Positions 1 through 11,090 of a DNA stretch of 64,000 nucleotides are shown here, in pieces (the first letter of the stretch is position 1; each line of letters starts with the position of its first letter). The stretch spans positions 434,001 to 498,000 of the forward strand of contig JABCPU010000008.1 of assembly GCA_016800925.1 (NCBI GenBank), given 5' to 3'. The notes under the pieces were generated by a model. That model did no database searches and was not told the DNA's origin. It was given only the letters and a program-made list of their open reading frames with translations. Made by a program: the position numbers and the translations under genes. The DNA comes from Suillus spraguei. Taxonomy: Eukaryota; Basidiomycota; Agaricomycetes; Boletales; Suillaceae.

Positions 1-1300
1 AATTCAAGAATCATGGAAGTCACGTGATTTGTGACAATGTGAAAAGTACAAAGTCATCATGCTTCGTCAAGAGTATGGAACGTAACGCGTGTTCGTGGTG
101 TGCCTGGTGACGCTAGTCAGTCAATTTTTAGTTCCAGTTCCTTTCGGTCTTCCGGACTGCAGATTTTTGCTACTGCAAAGGGTGCAGTGGCGATGTTGAT
201 GCGAAATTTGAATGGGAATCAAGGATCTCGGTGGGGCTAGTAGGGCATATTGTACGTGTACTGATGGCAGATGCTAGGCACGGATTGAAGTACGCCGTAC
301 AAATTGAGTCAATGCGGAGTATCGTCTTGATCATCATCACGACACAGAAGAGTGCGGTTTTTGACATCTTGAGTGGTCACATGAATATTACAGCGTCTCG
401 TCTCAGGCCAAGACTCTCGGTAAATGCGGGTTCAGCTGAGGCCTAGATGCCGACTCGGAGCTCCGATAATAGTACTGGGATTCAACTTGAAGCTTCCTCC
501 ATTTCGTTGACGAGTCACGACCCGATGTAGTTGGCTGATCGAAAGGCAGTATATGCTCATTAAGATATGACAAAGAAGCGGAATTTCAGAATACTTATGC
601 GGATGTTTTGCACTCCTCAGATAAGGGACGCAACTGGAATAACAAACGCCTACGTTGACATCTTCCGTGCTGTTCATGGCTATGCTAGCCATGCGTTGCG
701 TGTTTAGGGCCTCGCTAAAAGGCCAAGCGCGCGAGTTAGGTGGAGATCAGATTGCCGTTGAAATCGTTTCCGTTCTGCCAGTGGTGGAACGGAATGGAAG
801 GGGTACTGTATTTGGCCCACATTTGGTATTGTATGCATCCCAGGACATTGGTAAACAATTGCAGCAGCTTGCTTAAAGCTTTACAGTCCACTCCGACAGG
901 CGGCTTTGAACACAACCCTGTGGCAGATTGCAATGATGATATGTCCTACAGCCTCTTTTTCCTCCACGCATGTCCAATCAAAAAAATTTATAACATGCTG
1001 TACGGGCGTCTATCATATCCATCCAGGCAGATATGGTGACATCTTTCACTCCCCACTGGCGCACATACCAGTCAATCGGCATCTTAGTTCCCTTATCTGC
1101 AGTGGGTCCTTATTCATATTAACGCACTAATCCTGCCGCGAGTCAATCGGTGTAAACTTCATTCATAGCCTGATCCAGAATTTCGTGATTCATTTCTGAC
1201 CTGCGTGATTTCATATTCATGCTACGTATAAAGAGGTGAGCCGTTATCGGCTGCTGAAAATTTATCAAGGGCGCTTCGACTACCGGTCCATCAATTTACG
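1..1300. other. Intergenic, no gene seen
   Basis: No reading frame here has domain-like content or plausible splice continuity. The last 100 bases form the promoter and leader of the amidase gene that follows. I see no repeat or RNA gene. Confidence 0.6.
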
Positions 1301-3107
1301 ATGGTCAATATCCACGATGTAGCCGCTCGAAAACGGCAGGAGCGCGAGGCAAAGCTGTCCACATATCGCAAAGGGCGTATTCATGTTCCAAGTGATGCCG
1401 TCGACCTCTCACAGTACCCGCTTAGCAAGCTCACAGAGACAGAGCGTATCATCGTTCACTGTGATGCAACGGCGATCGTAGATTTGATTCGCAAGAGAGT
1501 CTATACTGCGCAGGACGTTCTGCGGGCCTTCGTCAAAGTAGCGGTGGCTGCACAAGATGTCACCAACTGTCTTTCAGAAGTTTTGCTCGATGAGGCATTC
1601 CTGCAAGCCAGCAAGCTTGACCAATATCTGGAGGAAACCGGTCACGTCATAGGACCACTACACGGTCTACCAGTCTCCATCAAAGATCACATCAAAATCA
1701 AAGGCCTGGATACTTCGTCTGGGTATCTTGGTGAGAAACGTGTTTTTTCTGCCAAAACAGTCATTTATCGGCTTTTTTTTAATCAAGGTTGGGCATACAA
1801 GACTGTTGCGGACAGTGACGCTCTGGTGGTAGAAATTCTGCGCAACGCCGGTGCAATTCTATACGTCAAAACACAGACTCCGCAAACTTTGCTCGTAAGT
1901 AATATCATGTGCATCTTCGTGCATTCGCTTACCTGAATTTTAGTCACTCGAGACGGACAACAACATGTTCGGCAAGACTGTCAATCCGTTTAATCGCAAT
2001 CTAACCCCAGGAGGAAGCAGTGGTGGCGAGGGAGCGCTCATAGCGTGTCATGGTAGCCCCATGGGCGTTGGAACTGATATCGGCGGGAGCATTAGGATCC
2101 CCGCAGCTCATTGCGGTTTGTATGGGCTGAAAGGATCAGTGGCGCGTCTGCCACATTCTGGTCTTCTGGGTTCGCATGACGGAATGGATGCAATTGTGGG
2201 TTGTGTCGGACCGTTGGCAAGGTCTGCAAGGGACCTCGAGTTATTCTGTCGAATTATGCTCGATGCAGAGCCGTGGCTCAGTGAGCCTCCACTCCTAGAA
2301 ATGCCATGGAAAAGAGATGTGGCAAACGGGGATGGTTTACCGGCAAAACTTGTGGTTGCTATCCTTTTTGACGATGGCGTTGTTGCACCGCATCCTCCGA
2401 TCACCCAGGCTTTGAATACATATAAACACGCCTTAGCACGTGCTGGGCACGACGTAATCGAATGGCAAGCAGTTGATCATCAGGATGGATGGGATCTCAT
2501 TGTAAGGGTGCTTTTTTTTTCTGGTATCAAACCTAATTTTTTTTTCATGTAGGCGAAACTGTATTTACTGGATGGCGGAGCAGAGTACCATGAAACCATT
2601 AGAGCAGGCGGAGAGTCCGAAGTACCTCAGACAGAATGGATACTCAAACAGGCACAAGGACGAAAACCATATACACCCGCAGATATATTCAAGCTCAACT
2701 CGGAACGGGAAGCGTTCCGCTCCAAAGCGTTAGCACACTGGAATGCTACTCGACAACGTACTGTTAGTGGGCGTCCTGTGGATGTCATCCTCTGTCCGGT
2801 TGCGCCCACATTAGCTCCGCCCCACAACACAACCAGCTGGTGGGGTTATAGCTCTCATTGGAACCTGTTAGACTTGCCAGGCGTCGTCTTTCCCGTTGGC
2901 CGGTTCACAGCCACAGCATCTGCCACTTACCCGCCCCTTCCACATCCAAGGAATGATGTCGAAAATTTCATTCATAAGCAATGGAACCCAACCACATATG
3001 ATAATGCTCCCATATGTCTACAACTCGTGGGTCGGAGGCACAACGAGGAGAAGTTGTTGGCTATGCTTAACGTTGTGGAAAAGGCGTTCAAAGAGAACGC
3101 CTTGTAG
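1301..3107 (+). CDS. Amidase signature family hydrolase (acetamidase/fatty-acid-amide-hydrolase type)
   Basis: This enzyme should hydrolyse a carboxamide to acid plus ammonia or amine. Four exons (1301-1730, 1788-1894, 1944-2501, 2553-3107) join in frame to 549 residues, the usual length for fungal amidases. Introns are 57, 49 and 51 bp with GT-AG ends. The Ser-cisSer-Lys triad is visible: Lys128 in SIKDH, Ser204 in the GGSSGGEG motif and Ser228 in GTDIGGSIRIP. The 24-residue spacing between the two serines matches fatty acid amide hydrolase. No signal peptide or N-terminal membrane segment is evident, so a cytosolic enzyme is likely. The substrate cannot be read from sequence; acetamide, other small amides or fatty amides are all possible. 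The first in-frame ATG was chosen; the protein start (MVNIHDVAARKRQERE) looks natural for fungal acetamidases. Confidence 0.93.
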
Positions 3108-4257
3108 CAGGAGTATCTGTAAAGGCATTCAAATCGTTTTAACGTTCATTCGTAGTAGTTTCTAGTGTTATGTAATGTCTCCGATTCCATAGAAGCTCAA
3201 TATATATACCCTAAGTGGGCTAGTGTCTGTATCTCCGAGTCCATCATTTTGTGAGTCGCTCTTTGGCGTGGAAGATTCAGGAGGTCGGACCGCGGCCAGT
3301 AGCCTAGGGTTCAAGGATGGACAAGTATTGTACCAACGTTCCTCGTGAAACTCATTCCGTGGCCGCATGTTCAAGTCAGGCAGGGCCTGATAGTTAGGAG
3401 GATCGCAAATCGACTCCGAGCCAGACGCGGAAATCAAAAACATTCCACCGATTCCAGTGGAGCTAGCTCAGGTGGCGCACACACATGGTAGTCACGCGGC
3501 GGCGGGATCAGACACATGTTAGAATTGGAATGTAATACCGTTCAGGAATTTATGATAGTCTAATTTGTAGAACGTCAGTGAAGTAGCTAAGCAATTGGAG
3601 CAAAATCGGGTGCTATACGCGAAAATCACGAACTAACAGGCAGTCAAGAGGTCACCGTAGGAGATCCCACGGGAAGACGCCTAGTATCAAAATAGCGAGT
3701 CGAATATATCACACCAATAACACTAAGTCAAGGATCATTCAGGTTATGGCACCGTCCAAATGCTGTGATATGTTACCTTGACCTCTAGCTAGCAGTAGTA
3801 CTGTACCGCATCCGAGTCTGCGTCGATTATGAACGTGCATGTGCATGAACGTTTGATTGCATGGCCCACCCAGACCCTTTCCACCAACTTTATCCACACT
3901 GTCACGGTTGCCGTTACAACTGCAGCTCTGATCTTGTGACCTTGACCCAGCGTTCATCAAGAGACGGCCTGTATCTTGCTGAGCGCTGGGCACGAAGAAG
4001 ATGACAAAGACAAAGGACATGCCCGTATGAGGAGGGTGTTTGCTGCGGGGAACAATGATTAACAGAACGGATTGCGGTTCGATTCTGCCACTACTATGGC
4101 ATGTCTGAGTTTTAAACTCTGCTGCGGCAGGACCGGCAGGTGACAGGTCACCACCGTTATGATTTATCGATGTATTGTTTGAATATTGTAGTGGAAAAGT
4201 GATGCTTTGAACGCTATACGAGATGTGGGGGATGCACGAACTGCTGGTAATTAATAT
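3108..4257. other. Intergenic, no gene seen
   Basis: A 173-codon open frame on the minus strand at 3739-4260 has no recognisable motif, and its composition looks random. I treat the stretch as non-coding. A short stretch near 3334-3372 resembles the left edge of the downstream duplication (a cgttcctc...ccgcatgttca pattern), so a further decayed copy may begin here. Confidence 0.5.
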
Positions 4258-5071
4258 CAACGTTCCTCATATTGTGGGGTGGCATGCATTCACCGCATGA
4301 CCATTGACTCATTGCATTACGGCATAAGTGATGGCAATTTTTTGATCGGAATCACTTACTGGAACTTTGAAACGCTCCCGCTTATCTTGAACAGTTCTTC
4401 AACGTGGAATTACCACCTATTACCCCTCTGCACATAGGTCGGAGTTTGTAGAGAACGTCGTCAATACGTTGCATGGGAGCTAGAATCCATGATTTACAAC
4501 GTATTTCCCATATGACTCCGCGCTGGTCTCCGAATACAACCACAGGATGATAAACCACCACTGGCAGGCCGAGACCTTGAGCTATTCGTCAGCGTACATT
4601 GTCTCACGAGGAGACAGCAGATTCAATTCAATGCTGTATCATTTCTGTGATCGCCGGAGTCACATACAACGGTGAGTATCGTCCACCGAAAAGTGTATGA
4701 TTGAGTCATATGGCAGGCTGCCAAGTACCTTGATCCTCTCTGGCCACAGGATGGCAAATGAAGTGAGTCTTCTATTAGCTGTTCCGCAACGTTTTTCGGT
4801 TTCATTGCATGTCATATCCCAGTATAGTTCCCCACGTTTTCACGTTTGCCGACGTTGACTTTCTGATTCAGCCTGTGTTGTGTGTGACTATTGGAGCGTT
4901 TAGGTTAGATTATTGAGACACAACGTAGTTCCGCAGATGCTGTATCTGCAAAGATGAGTAGCTATAAAGTGAAAGCTAACTCGAAGATCTAACCCTACTC
5001 AACGATCTAACCATACTCAACGATCCAACTACACTCAACGAGTTTTCCATCCTTCTAGCGTTCGAATCCTC

Positions 5072-6195
5072 ATGCCTGGCTTACATTCCTCTATTCAGCG
5101 TTTTGATGTTTCCACGCGCATCTCGAACTTTGTTTGGACCGCTATGCTAGCCAATGCGGCTCGTGCCAACCTTATCCTTCCCCACGCCGAGAAGGTTTTT
5201 GGTCGCCAGAAGTTCACACCCAAAATCCTTGCCACCGGACAATTTTGGTTGGTGTGCTCGAAACCTGGAACTTCCGAAATCTACTTCATACTCGCCTGCT
5301 CAGAGGGACCACTGGGAAAATATCCCTGTACATCGTCCCTACGGTCCCCATTGCCGATCTAACCCCCGAGCTCCTTAAGGGCTCTATGGAGGCGCTGTGC
5401 AGCGCGCTTCTAAACGAACCTGGATTCAAGAGGGAGAGAGTCTTCTCCGCTTCTCCGTCGAGAAAGTTGCGGAGGCTTTCGTGCCGGAATGGGAGAAGGT
5501 CGCAAAGATCAATCGCATCCAGGAGCCGTACTACAGCGCTATTTTATCGGTGTGCACCGAAAGGACATTGGTCAGACAACAGCGAGCTCCTCGTCCATCA
5601 GACGATGTGATTCTCGAACCGCGTCTTGCTGCGAAACAGGACGCCGACCAGATTGCTGTATTGTGTGAGGAATTTGCTGCAACTTCGGTATGTTTATTGC
5701 ATCCTCTCAAGGGTTAAACGTTTACGGATGAATCTCTCTAGCCCCCGTTCACTCTCAGCTTCGAAACAGCCTGCGAAGAAGCTAGGATTATGATTGAGAA
5801 TAAACAAGTTTGGGTGCTCGAGATGCAAAGGCGTAATGGAGAACCCGAGATTGCAACTATCGTTGCTGTGACACGAAAGTCAGAGGACGTTGCTACCATC
5901 TCAAAGGTGTATACTCCAGAGAAGTGGAGGAAAAAGGCGCTGCCGAGAGACTGGTTCGCCATGTCTGCATTGAGTACGTACTAGCGACTGTGATTTTGCA
6001 CCACAACGCTGACTTCTTTTGAACAGGTTGCTGAAGAAGTATAAGCAAGTCGCGTTATATGTGGGCGTTGATAATTCTGCAAAGGTGATATATGAGCGCG
6101 TGGGTTTCTCGGGTCTTAGTGAGGGGTCTCTCTTGTCAGAGCGATGGCTTGAGATTGGTTTTGATCAAGCCAAAGTCGAACTTGGTCACTGGTAG
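5072..6195 (+). pseudogene. GNAT acetyltransferase pseudogene (duplicate of 9488-10616)
   Basis: The sequence aligns end to end with the intact acetyltransferase at 9488-10616, including both intron positions. Compared with that copy, exon 1 has lost one base near 5325 (a ccct run instead of cccct). It has lost a second near 5450 (tccgcttc instead of tccgtcttc). Exon 2 has lost a third near 5938 inside the acetyl-CoA-binding loop, changing the RGKGSA motif and its frame. The splice sites are still recognisable. No single frame can make the protein. The intact neighbour and the absence of compensating changes indicate a dead duplicate rather than a sequencing artefact, although three homopolymer-like deletions would merit checking in raw reads. 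Confidence 0.88.
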
Positions 6196-6395
6196 ATTTT
6201 TGGTATATTGATATGTCGCTTTGGTATCTCTACTTTGTACCGCTTCGCATTTACACGTGCCCGTCCTCCTAACATCCTGCATCTTCTGTATAGCATAGTG
6301 CTTATCATCGTTCTCCGCCGCTTCAATGTATTGTATTGGACTAATAGCATGTGTACCTATGTATTTCTTGTTGGCTACCCAATATCAATAGAAGT

Positions 6396-7060
6396 ATAAT
6401 CAATCCCCTCCTTGTTTGAGCTACTGGTCACCAAAGACTTCGACAGGACACACCGGATTCAGTTCTCTTAATAGAAACGTTGCTCTCCCATTCACTTGGG
6501 TCAAGTCCTCGAGATATTTGTCTCTAGCGCGTCTATCAAAATCCAGCGCACATCAGTTGGTTCTGAACATGTCGTTCTAATGTTGTCTTTTGTAATATTT
6601 ATGACACGACGGCTAGAACACTGGCAGGAAAGTCAACAGGTGATGATGCTGCAACGCCCATCTTCCATGCAATGCACACAAAAACATATCTAACGAGAGC
6701 TCGCCATCCGATGGGAGGGTATACAAAAAAACTGGACACGCAAATGAAAACTCCAACGCTTGGGATGTGTCACTGGATACAAGTTCCCCCAACTGGTGGG
6801 AATGGCATCACTTCGAGCAATAGCATTGAGCCCAAAGCGAGTGGGAACTACGTGCGTGAGGGGAAACCGACCTCTGCTCTGGAGCTCCTGGCTCGCGGAA
6901 TGTCTCCGGAAGCGAATAGTTTGCAGCAATCTCGAGGACATTCCATGTGTCAAACGAGAACATGTATTAACATCTCACACTCTTTTCAGCCTTCCGTCGC
7001 CCCGCTCCGTGATGATCTTGAACACTGATCTCGGCACAACACAATCCAGGCGACGGTGGT
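6396..7060 (-). pseudogene. F-box/YccV gene fragment, internally deleted
   Basis: Blocks match the intact F-box gene at 11076-13109 in the same orientation. Positions 6396-6600 resemble 11080-11290 (last exon and intron). Positions 6600-6690 resemble 12060-12150 and 6700-6720 resemble 12265-12285. Positions 6712-7060 resemble 12497-12850. The regions between have been lost, and the remaining frame is broken. It is the F-box half of the degenerate duplication copy. Confidence 0.8.
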
Positions 7061-7149
7061 TTCTCAGTTGAGACATTTAAAACACTCGAAAAAATTCATG
7101 CAAAGTTCAGACATCACAGAGCCATGAAAGTTGCAGGGGCCGGGAAGTC

Positions 7150-7419
7150 CACTCGCCGTCGATATACTCACATGCGCACTCGTGGGTAGGTTGGCATTGC
7201 TGTCGAGACTACACAGATGATCTCAAAGCATCCTTCGCACGGGCGCCTCCTCTCTCGACTAATTCTAGTGGTGCATATAACCCTCTTGGTTGTACAGAAA
7301 GTATCTCGCCTGACGACATTGCTGCCAAATTTGCGGTTCTCGAAGAGTTGAAGACTGAGGAAGTTCAGAATATTAACCAAGTTGAAGTGCTGGAGGGAGA
7401 TGCTTTTGATTTTGACTAG
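7150..7419 (+). pseudogene. Possible 3' exon remnant, unknown family
   Basis: A continuous frame of about 90 codons without an ATG ends in TAG at 7417-7419. The C-terminal part is helical and acidic (for example SPDDIAAKFAVLEELKTEE), which looks more like real protein than random frame. The part before it contains small and aromatic residues. I do not recognise the family, and I found no convincing upstream exon. It may be the tail of a gene removed by the duplication or deletion events to its left. Confidence 0.3.
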
Positions 7420-8661
7420 TTAGATAAGATAATGTGATAGAATCGAATACCAAAGGCCATTATAAATGAGGTTGAGGTAATTAATTACGACGGCGAGGAT
7501 GATGGATGGGACAAGGCGACATTGATGTCATCATCAGGAATGTCGCCTACATTAGTATTGCTGGAGTTTTGCCACCTCGGAAAAACAACTAGTTTTTCCA
7601 GTTCTGTTGGCTATAACTAGCAAAGTTGATCCCAAGTAGTTTTGCCTGAGGCCTCCTACACTTACTGAATACGAGAAAGATGTGCAACATGAGACAGACG
7701 GGACGGGCCGGACACTGCGCCGGGGCACCCAGGCTTGGCAGTGCATGCTCATCGCGATAGGTTGCATACAAATGTTTGTGTGCGGCAAGAGACCAGGCGG
7801 GAGGGGAGATGAGGGCGAACAGACAGAAGCTTTAGCTTTATTACTATCTCTTCCACTGCAATCGGCACCACAGAAGTCGGCACTTTCACAAAACTCACAT
7901 TTCTAGCTACTTAAACACAAAATTCTTAGCATAGACTCTCTAATACAAATCATTACGAGGTCGAACGACCACAGAATTGAGTGAAAGTGCCGGAGTCACG
8001 CAGAAATGTCACCTGATATGTACCGGACGGAGTTCCAATACGCACCACTGCCGACTTCATGCCCATCGACTTTGCGCTAATCCAGCTCTTATGATCAATG
8101 TCCTGAAAATGTATAATAGTACATCTGGCAGTACCATTGCCTCAATATCATTATTGAATTTATAGACAACCTCATCCATAATATATTATACAACTTGAAT
8201 GTGCACAGTGATCACTGACTCGGATGGTCCGAGTCTCATTACATGTACCTCAAAATTACAATTACAGTACTAATGATCATGTTCGTACTTAAGAAATGGA
8301 CATATCCAGTGTCAACTAGTAAATAGTACTTGCTCACTCACGCCGAATGCTAACTGAACTTGCGCTCTTGCTTGGCTGCCGAGCTCGCTTTGAAACCGGC
8401 CTATGTGACATGCTGTGACTTACAGTGACATTTGCGTGACTGTAGGACGGGACGGACCGAACCGGTGGGATAGATGGTTCAAGTTTGGACCAGAAAAAAA
8501 ACTAGACCGCAAAGCATGGTTTTCTGTGATCTAGTTCTTGGTTCTCGTTCGGGACCCCCGGACCAAACCACTGGACCGCAGCAGCACCAGTGCACTGGAA
8601 TCCACAAGCCAGAACAGAGGCCTTCCCCTCATGTAGTATTCCACATACGAATGTTGTGTCA
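7420..8661. other. Intergenic, no gene seen
   Basis: Short frames only, none with motifs. The stretch separates the degenerate duplication copy from the intact copy. Confidence 0.5.
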
Positions 8662-9408
8662 ACGTTCCTCATAAAATTCACTGCAGGGCCGCATGTTCAC
8701 CGCACGACCACGATGAAATATTGATTGCATAAGTTACAGCATATTAATAGGCGACAATTTTCTGATGGAATCGCTTACTAGGGACTTTGAAACGTTTTAA
8801 CGCTCCCACTTATCTTGAACAGTTCTTCAACGTGGAATTACCACCTATTAGGCTATTACCCCTTCGCACATAGGTCGGAGTACGTGGAGAACGTCGTCAA
8901 TACGTTGCATGCGAGCTAGAATGCGTACTTCACAACGTATTTCCCATGTGACTCCGCGGTGGTCTCTCAATGCAACCACAGGATGGTAGTGGCAAACTAG
9001 TGACCACTGGCAGGCTGAAGCCTGTGCTTGAGCTATTCGTCAGCGTACATTGTCTCACGAGGAGACAGCAGATTCAATTCAATGCTGTATCATTTCTGTG
9101 ATCGCCGGAGTCACATACAACGGTGAGTATCGTCCACCGAAAACTGTATGATCGGGTCATATGCATATGGCAGGCTGCCAAGTACCTGATCCTCTCTGGC
9201 CACACGATGGCAAATGAAATGTGAGTCTTCTATCTGTTCCACAACGTTTTTCGGTTTCATTGCATTTCCTATCCCTGTACAGTTCTCCACGTTTTCACGT
9301 TTACCGACGTTGACTGTGGTAATCAACATGTGCTCTGTATGAGTATCGGAAGGATTATCGAGACACAACGTAGTTCCGCAGATGCTGTATCTGCAGGGAT
9401 GAGATAGC

Positions 9409-9414
9409 TATAAA
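9409..9414 (+). promoter_or_regulatory. TATA box of the GNAT gene
   Basis: TATAAA lies 79 bases upstream of the ATG at 9488. The equivalent site (gctataaagtg) is kept at the same place upstream of the dead copy near 4963, which supports it as a promoter element inherited by both copies. Confidence 0.5.
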
Positions 9415-9487
9415 GTGAAGCCGGCTCGAAGATCCAACTACACTCCAGTTTTCCATCCTTACCAGCATTTGAATCCTCATATAAGAC

Positions 9488-10616
9488 ATGCCTGGCTTAC
9501 TTTCCTCTATTCAACGTTTTGACGTGTCCACGGGCATCCCGAACTTTGTTTGGACCGCTATGCTAGCCAATGCGGCTCGTGCCAACCTTATCCTTCCCCA
9601 CGCCGAGAAGGTTTTCGGCCAGCAGAAGTTCACGCCAAAAATCCTTGCCACAGGACAATTTTGGTTGGTGTGCTTGAAACCTGGAACCTCCGAAATCTAC
9701 TTCATACTCGCCTGCTCAGAGGGACCACTGGGAAAATATCCCCTGTACATCATCCCTACAGTCCCCATTGCTGGTCTAACCCCCGAGCTCCTTAAGGGCT
9801 CTATGGAGGCGCTGTGCAGCGCGCTTCTAAACGAACCTGACTTCAAGAGGGAGAGAGTCTTCTCCGTCTTCTCCGTCAAGGAAGTTGCGGAGGCCTTTGT
9901 GCCGGAATGGGAGAAGGTCGCAAAGATCAATCGCATCCAGAAGCCGTACTACAGCGCTATCTTATCGGTGTGCACCGAAAGGACATTGGTCAGACAACAG
10001 CGAGCTCCTCGTCCATCAGACGATGTGATTCTCGAACCGCGTCTTGCTGCGAAACAGGACGCCGACCAGATTGCTGTATTGTGTCACGAATTTGCAGCGA
10101 CTTCGGTATGTTTATTGCATCCTCTTCAAGGGTCAAACGTTTACGGATGAATCTCTCTAGCCCCCATTCATTCTCAGTGTCGAGAAAGCCCGTGAAGAAG
10201 CTAATATCATGATCGAGAATAAACAAGTTTGGGTGCTCGAGATCCAAAAGCGCGATGGAGAACCCGAAATTGCGACTATTGTTGCCGTGACGCGGAAGTC
10301 AGAGGGCGTTGCTACCATTTCGAAGGTCTATACCCCAGAGAAGTGGAGGGGTAAGGGCAGTGCTGAGAGATTGGTTCGCCATGTCTGCATTGAGTACGTA
10401 CCAGCGACTATGATTTTGCACCACAACGCTGACTTCTTTTTGAACAGGTTGCTGAAGAAGTATAAGCAAGTCGCGTTATATGTGGGCGTTGATAATCCTG
10501 CAAAGGTGGTATATGAGCGCGTGGGTTTCTCGGGTCTTAGTGAGGGGTCTCTCTTGTCAGAGCGATGGCTCGAGGTTGGTTTCGATCAAGCCAAAGTCGA
10601 ACTTGGTCACTGGTAG
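9488..10616 (+). CDS. GNAT-family N-acetyltransferase, 339 aa
   Basis: The protein should transfer an acetyl group from acetyl-CoA to an unknown amine. Three exons (9488-10105, 10161-10393, 10448-10616) join in frame to 339 residues; introns are 55 and 54 bp. The GNAT core is in the C-terminal third: a beta-strand stretch (EPEIATIVAVT) leads to VYTPEKWRGKGSAERL. Residues 269-274 there (RGKGSA) form the acetyl-CoA pyrophosphate loop. The closing motif (ALYVGVDNPAKVVYERVGF) follows. The N-terminal 200 residues look like the leader domain seen in many uncharacterised basidiomycete GNAT proteins. No signal peptide is seen. It is convergent with the F-box gene, and its 3' end is repeated locally (10578-11090). 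A frameshifted duplicate lies at 5072-6195. Substrate unknown. Confidence 0.9.
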
Positions 10617-11090
10617 ATTTTTGGTATATTGATATGTCGCTTTGGCATCTCTGCTTTGTACCGCTTCGCATTTACACGTGCCCGTCCTCCTAACATCTTG
10701 CATCTTGTCTATAGCACACACGTGCTCAACATCGTTATCTACCGCTTCAATGTATTGTATTAGATCAATACCACATGTACATATGTATTTCTTCTTGGAT
10801 AACCAGCTATCTGATATCAATAGATGTATAATCAATCTTCTCGTGGTTTCGATCAAGCCAAAATCGAATTTGGTCATTGGTAAGTTTTTGGCATATTGAT
10901 GTGTATCTCTACTTTGTGCTGTTCCGCATGGTCGTCCACATGTCCCTCCACATCTTGCATCTTGTCTATATCATAGTGCTCATCGCCGCTTCAATGTATC
11001 GTATTGGATCACTAGCACGTGTACATATGTATTTCTTCTTGATAACCAGGCTATCTGATATCAATAGATGTATAATCAATCTTCTCGTCT
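10578..11090. repeat. Local tandem duplication spanning two convergent gene ends
   Basis: A block of about 260 bp occurs twice in tandem (about 10578-10846 and 10848-11090). It starts in the last codons of the acetyltransferase (ggtttcgatcaagccaaa) and runs through intergenic DNA. It ends in the 3' end of the opposing F-box gene (agatgtataatcaatcttctcg). The first unit supplies the true acetyltransferase stop and the second supplies the true F-box stop. Confidence 0.8.

Larger units (their letters stand above)
4258..7060. repeat. Segmental duplication, degenerate copy (GNAT plus F-box fragment)
   Basis: This stretch is colinear with 8662-12850. Similarity starts at a shared cgttcctca block (4260 and 8664). 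It runs through upstream sequence, the acetyltransferase gene and its 3' intergenic DNA, then continues in pieces of the downstream F-box gene with large internal deletions. Relative to the other copy it has many small indels and three single-base deletions in coding exons. An approximately 20 bp unit (ctcaacgatctaacc-like) is tandemly repeated just upstream of the dead gene at 4990-5040, which the intact copy lacks. Confidence 0.85.

Noticed and set aside
3739..4260. 173-codon minus-strand frame
   Set aside because: No domain, no splice partners, skewed residue composition; treated as chance.
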